Below, one piece after another: positions 1 through 11,354 of a stretch of 37,138 nt of DNA. Every line of letters starts with the position of its first letter. Positions within the stretch are counted from its first letter, which is position 1. The stretch comes from Alphaproteobacteria bacterium (GTDB lineage: Bacteria; Pseudomonadota; Alphaproteobacteria; Sphingomonadales; Sphingomonadaceae), in assembly GCA_030431435.1 (NCBI GenBank), contig JAUIJI010000012.1:1-37138 (forward strand), in the 5' to 3' direction. The translations under genes and the position numbers were made by a program. The notes under the pieces are model-generated. The model did no database searches and was not told the DNA's origin. It saw only the letters and a program-made list of their open reading frames with translations.

Positions 1-627
<627 letters not shown>

Positions 628-656
628 GTCTTCGCAGCCAATCGGCTAACAGAATT

Positions 657-690
657 GGGGGAGGCACCTTCGGGCGCCTCCCCCTTTTTC
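657..690 (+). terminator. Rho-independent terminator after ligM-like gene
   Basis: gggggaggcacc-ttcg-ggcgcctccccc followed by ttttt. Confidence 0.85.
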
Positions 691-750
691 GTTGCCCCTT
701 CCCATTGTTGTCCGGCCCGCTAGTCTCCCGAACGAAGGAAGGGAGAGGCA

Positions 751-2265
751 ATGGCTGTCAATTTTTCGGACGATCCGTTCGCGCAGGGCTTCCTTGCGCC
801 GACGCGGTTCGAGGCGGACATCCATGATTGCGAGGTCGAGGGGGAAATCCCGTCAGACATCGACGGCACCTTCTATCGCACCTGCGTCGACCGCCGCTAT
901 CCGCAGCGCCATCCGCGCGACATCCCCTACAATGCAGACGGCATGGTCGACATGTTCCGCATCAGGAACGGCCATTGCGATTTCCGCACCAGATACGTGC
1001 GCACGCCGCGCTATGTGATCGAGCGGCGCGAGCGGCGCAGCCTGTTCGGCGTCTATCGCAACAAGTACACCAATGATCCGCTGGTGCGCGATGTGTCCAT
1101 GAACACCGCCAACACCACGCCCATCGTCCATGCCGGCAAGCTCTTCGCGCTGAAGGAAAGCAGCCCGCCGATGCTGATGGACCCGCATACGCTGGAAACG
1201 CATGAGGAGCATGACTTCGGCGGCGCGATGACCGCAACGAGCTTTACCGCGCATCCCAAGATCGATCCGGTCACCGGCGAGATGCTGGCCTTCTCCTATG
1301 AGGCGAAGGGCGATCTGTCCGATGACCTCGCCATCCATTTCTTCCAGCCCGATGGCACGCTGGAACGCAGCGTCTGGGTGAAGGCGCCCGCCGTCACGAT
1401 GATGCATGACTGGGCCATCACCCAAAGCCATGTGATCCTGCCCACCACCGGTATGGTGACTGACAGGGCCCGCCTCGAAGCGGGCGAGGACCATTTCTAC
1501 TACGATCCGGACCAGCCCACCTATGTCGGCATCATGCCGCGCGATGGCGAAGCCAAGGACATCCGCTGGTTCCGTGGCCCGCCGGACCGTTCGATGATCG
1601 TGCACACGCTGAATGCGCGCACCGTGGGCAACAAGGTTATCCTCGATACGCCGGTGGCGGGCGGCAATTTCAACCCGCAATTTGCGAATATCGATGGCTC
1701 ATCCTTCGATCATGACGCGCGCAAGAACACCATGCGCCGCTGGACCTTCGATCTCGATTCCACCTCGGACACATGGGAAGAGGAAATCCTGTTCGAAGGC
1801 ATCAGGCCGACCAGTTTCGCCCGCATGGATGATCGTTTCCTGACGCGCGATTATCGCTGGAGCTTCAACCTCCTGAGTGATCCCGACCTGCCGTGGGATG
1901 CCGATGCCAGCGGCGTGCCGGTGGGCGCGGCAACCAATGCCTGGTACCGCTTCGACCATGAGAACCAGAGCGTCGACAAGTTCTTCGCCGGCCCGACACA
2001 CGCCCTGTTCGAACCGCAATTCGTGCCCCGCCGCGATGGCGCGGCAGAGGGGGACGGCTATATCGTCGGCGTGGCGAATGACTTTGCCGCCATGCGCAGC
2101 GAACTCGTGATCGCGGATGCCCATCACCTGTCGGATGGCCCTGTCGCGCGCGTGCTGATGCCGTTCCGCCTGCATATGCAGGTGCATGGCTGGTGGGTGC
2201 CAGCGAGCACGCTGCCGTTCGAGTTCGGGCGCGATTATGACTATCACGGGCCCGACTACGCCTGA
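751..2265 (+). CDS. Carotenoid-cleavage oxygenase family protein (lignostilbene dioxygenase-type)
   Basis: 504 aa; four spaced His contexts typical of the family (TSFTAHPKID, MMHDWAITQSH, MIVHTLNA, HMQVHGWWVP). Confidence 0.88.
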   Translation: MAVNFSDDPFAQGFLAPTRFEADIHDCEVEGEIPSDIDGTFYRTCVDRRYPQRHPRDIPYNADGMVDMFRIRNGHCDFRTRYVRTPRYVIERRERRSLFGVYRNKYTNDPLVRDVSMNTANTTPIVHAGKLFALKESSPPMLMDPHTLETHEEHDFGGAMTATSFTAHPKIDPVTGEMLAFSYEAKGDLSDDLAIHFFQPDGTLERSVWVKAPAVTMMHDWAITQSHVILPTTGMVTDRARLEAGEDHFYYDPDQPTYVGIMPRDGEAKDIRWFRGPPDRSMIVHTLNARTVGNKVILDTPVAGGNFNPQFANIDGSSFDHDARKNTMRRWTFDLDSTSDTWEEEILFEGIRPTSFARMDDRFLTRDYRWSFNLLSDPDLPWDADASGVPVGAATNAWYRFDHENQSVDKFFAGPTHALFEPQFVPRRDGAAEGDGYIVGVANDFAAMRSELVIADAHHLSDGPVARVLMPFRLHMQVHGWWVPASTLPFEFGRDYDYHGPDYA

Positions 2266-2295
2266 GCGGGACAATCAAACGGAGCAATAAGACAC

Positions 2296-2976
2296 ATGGC
2301 CAATTACGTTCTCGTCCACGGCGCATGGGGCGGCAATCATACCTATGGCGAAGTTCCCGCAAGGCTGGAGGCACTGGGGCACACGGTCATCAACTGCACC
2401 TTGCGGGGCCTCGGTTCGCGACAGGACGAGCTGCATCGCGGCATCACCCTGTCGGACCATATCGATGACGTGTGCGAACAGGTGGCAGAGGCCGGTTTCG
2501 ACCGCTTCATCCTTGCCGGCCATTCCTATGGCGGGATGGTGATAACCGGCGTCGCCAGCCGCCTCGGCAAGCGCATCGATGCGATCTGCTATATCGATGC
2601 CTTCTGGCCGGACGATGACAAGAGCCTGTGGGACATGACGGGCGATTTCGAACACCGCTGGTATATCGACAGCCAGCGCCACAATCCCGGCTATGTCACC
2701 CCCATCGGATTTCCGGGTGAATTCACCGTCCAGCCCGGCAAGCGCGGATACCATCCGCTGCTGACGCTGGCGGAGGCGATCCCCATGTCAGGTGACGAGC
2801 AGCTCATCCCGAAGAAGGCCTATATCTTCGCCACCGGATACCAGCCCACGCCCTTCCCCCGCTTTGCCGAAAAGGCGAAGGCAGCAGGCTGGGAATATCA
2901 TGAGACGGATACGGACCACTTCGTGATGGAGAACGATCCCGAACTGACCGTGAAGGTCCTGGCGGGCCTCGCCTGA
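2296..2976 (+). CDS. Alpha/beta hydrolase (EstC/salicylate esterase-like)
   Basis: VLVHGAWGG oxyanion region, GHSYGG nucleophile elbow, C-terminal [11 protein letters not shown] His. Confidence 0.88.
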   Translation: MANYVLVHGAWGGNHTYGEVPARLEALGHTVINCTLRGLGSRQDELHRGITLSDHIDDVCEQVAEAGFDRFILAGHSYGGMVITGVASRLGKRIDAICYIDAFWPDDDKSLWDMTGDFEHRWYIDSQRHNPGYVTPIGFPGEFTVQPGKRGYHPLLTLAEAIPMSGDEQLIPKKAYIFATGYQPTPFPRFAEKAKAAGWEYHETDTDHFVMENDPELTVKVLAGLA

Positions 2977-3056
2977 CGCAGCGTTCAGACAGGATACAGT
3001 ATCTCCCCGCCAGCCTTGGCACCAGATTCGCACGACGATGCAACCGGGGAGACGAA

Positions 3057-3461
3057 ATGCGCAATCCTGCCGGAACAGCCACAACTGCCGCCGCTCTGGC
3101 GCTTGGCTCGATCATTCTGGCATCGGCCAGTACACCCGCTGCGGCGCAAAACCTTTCGCAAGGCGATTACGAGCAATGCTCCGTCTATGATCGGGATGGC
3201 GAATTTGCGGGCTATGACAGCGTGTGCCTGGAGCGCAAACGCACCGCCCTGCTGCGATTGCAGGACCGCCAGCAGCGTTACCAGCCTGCACCTGCCTCAA
3301 GCAGCATCTATTGCCCGCAATGGGCCAATCTTGGCGCAGGCTATCCCACGACGTGGCGCAGCGACGGCTCTTTGCCGCCCGTCTCCACGGCCTATGATGC
3401 CCCGGTCGACGGCAACCCCTGCGTGCCCAATCAGGTGATCTACACCCGCGGCCTGCCGTAA
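3057..3461 (+). CDS. Secreted hypothetical protein
   Basis: 134 aa ORF with N-terminal signal peptide ([19 protein letters not shown]). Confidence 0.6.
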   Translation: MRNPAGTATTAAALALGSIILASASTPAAAQNLSQGDYEQCSVYDRDGEFAGYDSVCLERKRTALLRLQDRQQRYQPAPASSSIYCPQWANLGAGYPTTWRSDGSLPPVSTAYDAPVDGNPCVPNQVIYTRGLP

Positions 3462-3554
3462 ATGCCCGACCGGTGGCCGGATTGCCCAGCTGATTGACTC
3501 ATGCAAACAGGTAACGTCTAATCGCCCGAACAAGAAAGTTTGGCGAGGACGATC

Positions 3555-3923
3555 ATGAAAATGAAGCTGCTGGCCGCGATGGCCGGCCTCTTGCTGCTCC
3601 CGGCATTGGCCCAGGCGCATCATGCAGGCACCATGTTCGATAGCGAGAACACGAGGCAGCTCACTGGCACGGTGCGTGCGTTCCAGTTCACCAATCCGCA
3701 TTCCTACATCCAGCTTGTTGTCGAGGAAGATGGCAGGGAAGAGGAATGGAGCATCGAACTCGCCGCACCCAGCCACCTCCACCGGCTGGGCTGGCGTCGC
3801 AACACCGTGGGGCCGGGTGACGAGGTAAGGGTGACTATTGCGCCGTTGCGCGATGGCAGGAAAGGCGGCGAGGTGCGCGAGATTTCCTATGCCGACGGTT
3901 CTCCGCTGGCGCTCAAGCGATGA
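3555..3923 (+). CDS. DUF6152 family secreted protein
   Basis: Signal peptide then HHAGTMFDSENTRQLTGTVRAFQFTNPHSYIQL...; ATG at 3555 preferred over upstream TTG. Confidence 0.75.
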   Translation: MKMKLLAAMAGLLLLPALAQAHHAGTMFDSENTRQLTGTVRAFQFTNPHSYIQLVVEEDGREEEWSIELAAPSHLHRLGWRRNTVGPGDEVRVTIAPLRDGRKGGEVREISYADGSPLALKR

Positions 3924-4990
3924 TCAGGACTGCCCTGCTGGCATCGGCGGCGGCCCTTGCCCTGTTCGCCGCGCCCGCCATGGCGCAGGACGCCGGTCAC
4001 AGCTGCGCACCGGCTGATCCTGCGGCGCTGGATGCGTGGCAGGGGGTCTGGCTGCCCGAAGGGCTCGATACCGATATCTCGGGGCGCTTCCTGTCCCGCG
4101 GATCGAAATTCGTGGGCTTCGATGCACCCTGGAACGAGGCAGGCTGGGAGCGCGTGCGCGCCAATCTGGCATTGTTCGGCACCGGGGAATATCGCGTCAT
4201 CGGCTTCGGCTTTCCCGCCATGCTGGATACCGCTGGCGAGCTGTCCTTCTACGTCGGCCACAACCAGACGGTGATCCTGAACGTCTATCGCGATGTGCAG
4301 GTCATCCATACAGACGGCCGGGAACACGTACCCGCAGACGAGGCGTTCCCTTCAACCTGGGGCAGTTCAGTGGGCTGCTGGGAAGGCGACACACTGACGA
4401 TCGATACGCGCTACATGCAGTTCGATCCGACCTTCAGCCCCGGCCATGCGCCCCTGTCAGACCAGGCGCGCTTCGACTGGACCCTGCGCGTTGTGGAGCC
4501 GGGAAAGATCGCCATGCGGATGTCGATCACCGATCCGGTATATCTCGACGCGCCATGGGTCGTTGAAAACACCATGCTGCGTTACGATTCGGCCGAAAGC
4601 CTGCTGCTCGATGGCAGCAACAATGATCGCACCGTGTTCGAAGACGGATCGCACACGATTGCCGCAGGCGACAGGACTGGCTTGCCCGACATGCCGGAAC
4701 CCGTGCCAATGGAGGCGGCGGAATTGGCATCGCTGGCGGGGCATTACGTCGATGAAGCAAGCGGCGCTGCCTTCACTTTCGAGGCGCGCGATGGACGGCT
4801 GTGGGTGACCATGCCCATGCTGGCGGAACGCAGCACGACCACGCCGCTGTTCCCGCAATCAGCATCCCGGGCAGTGGGCCTGATCGGCCATGTGTTCGAC
4901 TTTGATGCAACCGGCGGTGGCGAGGTGGCCCGCGTTCAGATCACGCGGCCGGACGGGACGCAACTGACTGCGGAACGCGCCGCGCCCTGA
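3920..4990 (+). CDS. Secreted hypothetical protein, translationally coupled to DUF6152 gene
   Basis: 356 aa, signal peptide, ATGA overlap with preceding stop. Confidence 0.75.
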   Translation: MIRTALLASAAALALFAAPAMAQDAGHSCAPADPAALDAWQGVWLPEGLDTDISGRFLSRGSKFVGFDAPWNEAGWERVRANLALFGTGEYRVIGFGFPAMLDTAGELSFYVGHNQTVILNVYRDVQVIHTDGREHVPADEAFPSTWGSSVGCWEGDTLTIDTRYMQFDPTFSPGHAPLSDQARFDWTLRVVEPGKIAMRMSITDPVYLDAPWVVENTMLRYDSAESLLLDGSNNDRTVFEDGSHTIAAGDRTGLPDMPEPVPMEAAELASLAGHYVDEASGAAFTFEARDGRLWVTMPMLAERSTTTPLFPQSASRAVGLIGHVFDFDATGGGEVARVQITRPDGTQLTAERAAP

Positions 4991-5005
4991 AGTCGCCCTG
5001 CAAGG

Positions 5006-6016
5006 TCAGCGACGCGTCAGCGCGTCTTCGCATTCGCTCATCAGCTGGGCGATGATATCGGCAACGGGTTCTTCCTTCGTCACCATGCCGACGCTCTGGC
5101 CCGCCATCATCGAGCCGCTTTCGACATCGCCATCGATGGCGGCGCGCTTCAATGCGCCAGCCCAGAAACGTTCGATTTCAAGCTGGGCCGCTTCCATCTC
5201 CACCTCGCCGCGGTCGAGCTTGGCGGCCACTTCGCGCTGCTTGGCGGTGAATTCCTCGGTGCCCTTGTTCTTGAGCGCGCGGACCGGGATCACCGGCAGG
5301 CGCGGATCAACCTGCACGCTGGCTTCGGCATCGCGCGCCTTGGCGCGGAAGAAGGCCTTCTTGAAATCGGGGTGAGCGATGCTCTCGGTTGCGCAGGCAA
5401 AGCGCGTACCCAGCTGCACGCCGACTGCGCCCATTTCCAGATATCCCGCGATCATGTCACCCCGGCCGATGCCGCCTGCCACGAAAACGAGATGCTCGGC
5501 AGCGAGCTCGGGCAGGAATTCCTGCGCCAGCACGCTGGTGGCAACAGGGCCGATATGACCGCCCGCTTCCATGCCTTCGATCACCAGCGCGTCAGCGCCG
5601 GAACGGAACTGCTTCTTCGCCAGCGCCAGCGTGGGCGCAAAGACGATGACCTTGGCACCGGTCTGCTTGATCGCATCCATGCTGCCCTTGGGCGGCAGGC
5701 CACCGGCCAGCACCACATGACCCACCTGGTGCTTTGCGCAGACTGCGATCAGATCGAACAGGTCCGGGTGCATGGTGATCAGGTTCACGCCAAAGGGCTT
5801 GTCCGTCAGCGCCTTGGTCCCGGCGATTTCTGCATCAAGCAGTTCGGGTGTCATCGCACCGCAGGCAATCACCCCGAAACCACCGGCATTGGAAATCGCA
5901 GCCACGAGATTGCGTTCCGACACCCAGCTCATCGCGCCGCACAGGATCGCGGTTTCGCTGCCGAGGAATTCGCAGCCACGCTGCATCAGGGCGTTGGTCT
6001 TGGGGAATGCGGACAT
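5006..6016 (-). CDS. Nitronate monooxygenase (2-nitropropane dioxygenase family)
   Basis: MSAFPKTNALMQRGCEFLGSETAILCGAMSWVSERNLVAAISNAGGFGVI..., VIEGMEAGGHIG, FVAGGIGRGDMIAGYLEMGAVGVQLGTRF; start trimmed to the internal ATG at 6016. Confidence 0.92.
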   Translation of the reverse strand: MSAFPKTNALMQRGCEFLGSETAILCGAMSWVSERNLVAAISNAGGFGVIACGAMTPELLDAEIAGTKALTDKPFGVNLITMHPDLFDLIAVCAKHQVGHVVLAGGLPPKGSMDAIKQTGAKVIVFAPTLALAKKQFRSGADALVIEGMEAGGHIGPVATSVLAQEFLPELAAEHLVFVAGGIGRGDMIAGYLEMGAVGVQLGTRFACATESIAHPDFKKAFFRAKARDAEASVQVDPRLPVIPVRALKNKGTEEFTAKQREVAAKLDRGEVEMEAAQLEIERFWAGALKRAAIDGDVESGSMMAGQSVGMVTKEEPVADIIAQLMSECEDALTRR

Positions 6017-6270
6017 TGTCTCACCGTTGCTGCGGCGCAAGACGCGCCGAGGAAAGGGCGCGTTTAGGCGCGATTGCGGGAAGCGACAAGCGCGGCAGGC
6101 AGTTTCACACAAATGCTGTCACACGCAGGGGTAAGGGATGCCTCCGGTTGTCTTGGGCGCAAACTGGGCATATTGTTTCGCATCAATGTCGCCGGACCGC
6201 CGGATTGCCAGAACCATCGCGCAATCCTCCAGCCCTGCGACGGGGCTGAAAACAACATGAGGGGTCCGGC

Positions 6271-6915
6271 ATGAGAGTACTGCCATTTACCGCCACCATC
6301 CTTGCCGGGATCGGTGCCGCAATTTCCGTTCCTGCTGCTGCGCAGACCGAAAGTTATCGGGTCGAGGCCTATTCGGAACAGACGATCAATCTCAACATCT
6401 GCAACCCGGAAGTGTTCATCTCGGTGAACGGCGATGGCGATACAGACCTCGATTTCGTCATTCGCGACAGCCGCGGAAACACCGTGCATTCGGACTTTGA
6501 CACCACCGATATCACCTTCACCACGCTCCATCGCCGCAGCGGCGTGCAGTGCGAGAATTTCGAGCTGGAAGTGACCAATATTGGCGGTGTGTGGAACCGC
6601 TACGAAGTCAGCATGCAGACCACCCGCAGCGACAGCCGCGCGAGCTCCAGCGACGAATGGAACCGTGATGTTTCGCTGGTGAACAACACCAAGGAAACGA
6701 TTTTTTATATCTACTGGTCGAACACCGGCGCATCGGGCTGGGGGGAAGACCGGCTGGGCAGCGAGATCCTCTCCTCAGGCGATCGCTGGTCCGTGACGGT
6801 GGACGATGGTTCTGGCGCCTGCCGCTATGACTTCAAGGCCGTGACCGCTGGCGGACGCGAGATCGAACGCCGCGACGTGAACGTCTGCGGCGTGTTCACG
6901 ATCACCTTCGACTGA
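6271..6915 (+). CDS. Secreted hypothetical protein
   Basis: 214 aa with signal peptide (FTATILAGIGAAISVPAAAQ). Confidence 0.6.
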   Translation: MRVLPFTATILAGIGAAISVPAAAQTESYRVEAYSEQTINLNICNPEVFISVNGDGDTDLDFVIRDSRGNTVHSDFDTTDITFTTLHRRSGVQCENFELEVTNIGGVWNRYEVSMQTTRSDSRASSSDEWNRDVSLVNNTKETIFYIYWSNTGASGWGEDRLGSEILSSGDRWSVTVDDGSGACRYDFKAVTAGGREIERRDVNVCGVFTITFD

Positions 6916-6917
6916 GA

Positions 6918-8198
6918 TCAGGCTGCATCCGCCTCGGCATCGAGACCATAGGTCGAGTGCAGCACGCGCACGGCCAGTTCGGTCTCGTCCGCATCGATCA
7001 GCACGGAGATCTTGATCTCGCTGGTGGAGATCGCCTGCACGTTGATGCCGCGATCCGCCAGCGCCTTGAACATCGATGATGCCACGCCCGCGTGGCTCTT
7101 CATGCCCATGCCGACCACGGAAACCTTGGCAACATTGGCATCGGTGATGATGCGGTTGAAGCCGATCTTGTCCTTGCGATCTTCCAGCAAGGCCTGCGCA
7201 CGGGCGAGTTCTGCCTGCGGCACGGTGAAGGTCACGTCGGTCTCGCCCTTGTCGCGGCCGACGTTCTGGATGATCATGTCGACATTGATGCCGGCCTCGC
7301 CCAGCGGGATGAAGATTTCGGCCACTGCGCCCGGCTTGTCGGGCACACGGGTCAGCACAACGCGCGCTTCGTTCTTGTCGAGCGCGATACCGGTTACAGT
7401 CTGGCGTTCCATCTTCGCTTCCTTCAGGATTTCGTCCATCTCCGCTTCGGAGACGATCATCGTGCCGGGCAATGTATCGGCACTGGGGGCATCATCATCG
7501 ACAAAGCTGCTGAGCACCTGCAGGCGCACATTGCGCTTCATTGCAAGGCTGACAGAGCGGGTCTGCAACACCTTGGCGCCGACAGAGGCAAGCTCCAGCA
7601 TCTCTTCGAAAGTGACGTATTTCTGCTTGCGGGCCTTGGCCACGATACGCGGATCGGTGGTGTAGACCCCGTCCACATCGGTGTAGATATCGCAGCGATC
7701 GGCATTCACGGCGGCAGCCACGGCCACCGCGCTGGTATCCGATCCGCCGCGGCCCATTGTGGACACGCGGCCATCTTCGGAAATGCCCTGGAAGCCGGGG
7801 ATCACGGCGATCTCGCCCGCCTGCATCGCTTCCACCAGATTGTCTGCCGGGAAATCGTCGATCCGCGAATTGGCATGGGCACCAAAGGTCTTGATCGGCA
7901 CCTGCCAGCCCAGCCAGCTGCGCGCCTTGCAGCCCATGGCCTGCAGCGTCAGTGCCAACAAGCCAGCGGTAACCTGTTCGCCGCTGGCGACAACGGCATC
8001 ATATTCCGCCGGATCATACAGCGGATTGGCTTCGCGGCAGAAGTTCACAAGGCGATCGGTTTCGCCCGCCATGGCGGAAACCACCACGGCCACTTCATTG
8101 CCGCCGGCCGCCTGCGCACGCACGAGGCTGGCCACGCGCCGGATGCGTTCCGTCCCTGCCATGGAGGTGCCGCCGAATTTCATTACGATACGGGCCAA
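6918..8198 (-). CDS. lysC: Aspartate kinase
   Basis: MARIVMKFGGTSMAG N-terminus, FQGISEDGRVSTMGRGGSDTSAVA, C-terminal ACT domains. Confidence 0.97.
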   Translation of the reverse strand: MARIVMKFGGTSMAGTERIRRVASLVRAQAAGGNEVAVVVSAMAGETDRLVNFCREANPLYDPAEYDAVVASGEQVTAGLLALTLQAMGCKARSWLGWQVPIKTFGAHANSRIDDFPADNLVEAMQAGEIAVIPGFQGISEDGRVSTMGRGGSDTSAVAVAAAVNADRCDIYTDVDGVYTTDPRIVAKARKQKYVTFEEMLELASVGAKVLQTRSVSLAMKRNVRLQVLSSFVDDDAPSADTLPGTMIVSEAEMDEILKEAKMERQTVTGIALDKNEARVVLTRVPDKPGAVAEIFIPLGEAGINVDMIIQNVGRDKGETDVTFTVPQAELARAQALLEDRKDKIGFNRIITDANVAKVSVVGMGMKSHAGVASSMFKALADRGINVQAISTSEIKISVLIDADETELAVRVLHSTYGLDAEADAA

Positions 8199-8275
8199 GA
8201 TATGCTCCTTGTCGCGCCCTTGGGGTCAAGCATTCGAGTCTGGCTCGAAGCATCGCGCGCTGTTAGTAGCAGGGC

Positions 8276-9013
8276 ATGTCCGATGCAACTGTCGCAAATG
8301 CAACCATCCGCCCCTCGGAGGCCGCGCATTTCGGCGCGCTGGCGGCAGACTGGTGGGACCCGAAGGGTTCCAGCGCCATGCTGCACAAACTCAACCCGGT
8401 GCGCCTTGCCTTCATCCGTGAAGCGATAGACCTGCACTGGGCAGGCGATATCCGCTCTGTAAAGCCACTGGCTGGCAAGAGCGCACTCGATGTGGGTTGC
8501 GGCGCCGGCCTCCTGTGCGAGCCGCTGGCGCGCCTTGGTGCAAGCGTGACGGGAGTGGATGCTGCGGCGGAGAATATCGCGGCGGCACGGGCGCATTGCG
8601 CAGGCGTCGGCCTCGAAATCGATTACCGCCATGGCGAGCTTTCCGCGCTCGGCCTCGGCACGTTTGATCTCGTGACCAGCATGGAAGTGATCGAGCATGT
8701 CGCGGACAAGCAGGCATTCGTGGCCGAACTCGCCAGCCACCTCGCGCCCGGCGGGCTCATGGTGCTTTCCACTCCCAACCGCACCGCCGCCAGCCGCACG
8801 CTGCTGGTGGGCGCGGCAGAAGCTGTGGGCGCGGTTCCCAAGGGGACGCATCATTGGGATGATTTCATCACGCCCGACGAACTGCGCGGCTTGCTGGCCG
8901 GTGCAGGGCTGGCCATGTCGGACCCCAAGGGCATTGCCTTCAGCGTAGGAAAGGGCCTGCACCTGTCAGACAATCTGGCGCTGAACTATATCGTCACGGC
9001 GCGCAAGGACTGA
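8276..9013 (+). CDS. ubiG: Bifunctional 2-polyprenyl-6-hydroxyphenol methylase/3-demethylubiquinol 3-O-methyltransferase
   Basis: WWDPKGSSAMLHKLNPVRL, LDVGCGAGLL, HHWDDFITPDEL. Confidence 0.95.
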   Translation: MSDATVANATIRPSEAAHFGALAADWWDPKGSSAMLHKLNPVRLAFIREAIDLHWAGDIRSVKPLAGKSALDVGCGAGLLCEPLARLGASVTGVDAAAENIAAARAHCAGVGLEIDYRHGELSALGLGTFDLVTSMEVIEHVADKQAFVAELASHLAPGGLMVLSTPNRTAASRTLLVGAAEAVGAVPKGTHHWDDFITPDELRGLLAGAGLAMSDPKGIAFSVGKGLHLSDNLALNYIVTARKD

Positions 9014-9016
9014 CCG

Positions 9017-9907
9017 GTGATCGTCCGCGACAGGCCGACGCGGCTGGACCTGGCCTTTGCCGTGCGCGGGTCGATCGTTCCTGCCATCGCTCCGCGACTG
9101 GTGATGCTCATGCTGCTCGCCGCGGCCATGGTACTGGCGCAGGACCATTTGCCGGGCTTTCCCGAACTGGGCGGCACTGGCTTCACGGTTTTCGGCATTG
9201 CCCTTTCGCTGTTCCTCGGCTTTCGCAACAACGCCGCCTATGACCGCTGGTGGGAAGCGCGCAAGCTATGGGGCGGCCTCTTAGCGGACCTGCGCAGCTT
9301 CGCCCGAGAACTGGAACTGTTCGAGCCGGATGCGGCGAAGCGCCATGCCAAGCTGCGCCTGGCGCTCGCCTTCATCCACCTGCACCGCGCCAATTTGCGC
9401 GGCCTGGCGCAAGACGAGCAGGCGATGGAGCGCGGCGGAGCCTTCATGGATACGCCGCACCCGCCCGATGCCCCGCTGAACCGCATCGCCGAAATCATCG
9501 CCGAAGGCACGCGCAGCAAGCGGATCGACGGTTTCGGCGCAAAGGCGCTGGGCGAGAGGCTGGCGAGCATTTCGCTGCAACAGGCGGGGTGCGAGCGGAT
9601 TGCCACCACGCCGCTGCCCTATGTCTATTCGCTGCTCATTTACCGCACCACTTACCTCTATTGCCTGCTGCTGCCGCTGGCGCTGATCGGCACCGCAGGC
9701 TGGCTGACGCCGATCTTCGTCGGCATCGTCGCCTATGTGTTCCTGGGGCTGGCAGAGGTGACCGAAGACCTGTCCCACCCCTTCGGCACTACGCCCAACG
9801 CATTGCCGCTCGATGCCATCTGCCGCGCGGCAGAGATCAGTCTTGCCCCGCATCTGGGTGAGGAAGCGCCAGAGCCGATGCAGGCGAAGAACTACTACCT
9901 CAGCTGA
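9017..9907 (+). CDS. Bestrophin family ion channel (UPF0187)
   Basis: FLGFRNNAAYDRWWEARKLWGGLLADLRSFARE, EDLSHPFGTTPNALPLDAICR; GTG start. Confidence 0.93.
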   Translation: MIVRDRPTRLDLAFAVRGSIVPAIAPRLVMLMLLAAAMVLAQDHLPGFPELGGTGFTVFGIALSLFLGFRNNAAYDRWWEARKLWGGLLADLRSFARELELFEPDAAKRHAKLRLALAFIHLHRANLRGLAQDEQAMERGGAFMDTPHPPDAPLNRIAEIIAEGTRSKRIDGFGAKALGERLASISLQQAGCERIATTPLPYVYSLLIYRTTYLYCLLLPLALIGTAGWLTPIFVGIVAYVFLGLAEVTEDLSHPFGTTPNALPLDAICRAAEISLAPHLGEEAPEPMQAKNYYLS

Positions 9908-9969
9908 CAGCGCCATGCCCGGCACACGTCACCCCGGATCGGCCCGGAGCGACGATGATGCAGTTGCGG

Positions 9970-11007
9970 TCAGTCGCTGGAGACGTTTGCCGCTGCGATT
10001 GCGGGATCGTCGGTAAACACACCGTCTATACCGGCGGCGCGCAACATTTGCAGCAAACCGGCCATGTTTCCTGCTACCGAAGCGTCATCCGATGATTGCA
10101 GCGCTGCGGGCAGGAAGGCGTTCTCCTTTCGCAGCGTCCAGCCATGGACCACAAGTCCGGCCTCGTGAGCAGCATCAACCAGACCGGTGGATGTCCCATC
10201 CTCATTCAGGACCAGGCGGATATCCGCGCCGATCCCGTCGACATACTGGCTCACGATTGCGAGCCCCTCGGGCGAAGTCATCCATTCCGCCGTCCACTCC
10301 GGGCGATCCACGGGGCCTTCGCCAGCGGCGATCAATTGCACCAGCCTGTATTCGGACAGCTCGTTCAGCTTCACCAAAGGATCGACTTCGAAGCTCTGGA
10401 TGAAGACTGGCGCATCGGGCCGATTGTATCCGGCCGATCCCAGCACTTCGACCAGCAGGTCTGCAAGGTCATGACCAATGCTGGCGAAATATCCGGGCTG
10501 CTTGATCTCCGGATAGATACCGATGACCCGCCCCGTTTCGGCTTCCTTGGCGCGGACCAGCGTGATGATCTCCTGCAGCGTGGGGATCTGGTAGAGCCCG
10601 TCATAACGGGTGTTCTGCGGGCGTATCTCGGGCAGGCGCTCCTTCGCGCGCAGCGTGCGCAATTCGGCCAGCGTGAAGTCCTCGGTAAACCAGCCGGTGA
10701 TCTCCTGCCCGTCGATCATGCGGGTGGTCAGGCGCGAGGCGAATTCCGGGCGCTGGCTGACGTCAGTGGTGCCCGAAATCTCGTTCTCGTGCCGTGCGAC
10801 GAGCACACCGTCCTGCGTCGCCACGAGGTCCGGCTCGATATAATCCGCGCCCTGGTCAATCGCGCGCTCGTAAGCTGCCAGCGTGTGTTCGGGCCGCTCC
10901 CCGCTGGCGCCGCGATGGGCGATGATCAGCATGGCCTTGTCCTCCTGCTGTTGCGCAAGCGCGGGCACGCAAAGGCACAGCCCGACAATGGCAGCAAGCC
11001 ATTTCAC
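9970..11007 (-). CDS. Glycerophosphodiester phosphodiesterase, secreted
   Basis: IIAHRGASGERPEHTLAAYERAIDQGADYIEPDLVATQDGVLVARHE; likely GTG start at 11007 overlapping the upstream stop (GTGA), then signal peptide MKWLAAIVGLCLCVPALAQ. Confidence 0.93.
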   Translation of the reverse strand: MKWLAAIVGLCLCVPALAQQQEDKAMLIIAHRGASGERPEHTLAAYERAIDQGADYIEPDLVATQDGVLVARHENEISGTTDVSQRPEFASRLTTRMIDGQEITGWFTEDFTLAELRTLRAKERLPEIRPQNTRYDGLYQIPTLQEIITLVRAKEAETGRVIGIYPEIKQPGYFASIGHDLADLLVEVLGSAGYNRPDAPVFIQSFEVDPLVKLNELSEYRLVQLIAAGEGPVDRPEWTAEWMTSPEGLAIVSQYVDGIGADIRLVLNEDGTSTGLVDAAHEAGLVVHGWTLRKENAFLPAALQSSDDASVAGNMAGLLQMLRAAGIDGVFTDDPAIAAANVSSD

Positions 11008-11354
11008 TTGAGCGCCGCCTCCCACTCATCCGCATTGAAACCGACGAGCAAGCCGCCGTCATGCTCCACCACCGGACGCTTGATCATGCTGGGGTTCTCC
11101 ACCAGCAATTGCGCCGCGCGCGCGGCATCTTCGGCCCGCGCCTTGTCTTCATCGGGAAGCTTGCGCCATGTCGTGCCGCGCCGGTTGAGCACGGTGTCGA
11201 TGCCTTGCGAGCCGATCCAGCGTTCCACCTTCACCACGTCCGCACCTTCCTTCTTGTAATCATGGAAAGTGTAATCGAGCCCCCCGGCCTCAAGCCACTT
11301 ACGAGCCTTCTTCACCGTGTCGCAATTGGGGATGCCGTAAAAATGGATGGTCAT
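11004..11354 (-). CDS. ArsC/Spx-family reductase-like protein
   Basis: MTIHFYGIPNCDTVKKARKWLEAGGLDYTFHDYKKEG; RGTTWRKL; RPVVEHDGGLLVGF. Confidence 0.9.
   Translation of the reverse strand: MTIHFYGIPNCDTVKKARKWLEAGGLDYTFHDYKKEGADVVKVERWIGSQGIDTVLNRRGTTWRKLPDEDKARAEDAARAAQLLVENPSMIKRPVVEHDGGLLVGFNADEWEAALK

Noticed and set aside
7092-8429. 445-aa plus-strand ORF opposite lysC
   Set aside because: Shadow ORF with low-complexity His/Asp/Ala composition; lysC is unambiguous.
10096-11259. 387-aa plus-strand ORF opposite GDPD and the ArsC-like gene
   Set aside because: Shadow ORF spanning two real antisense genes.
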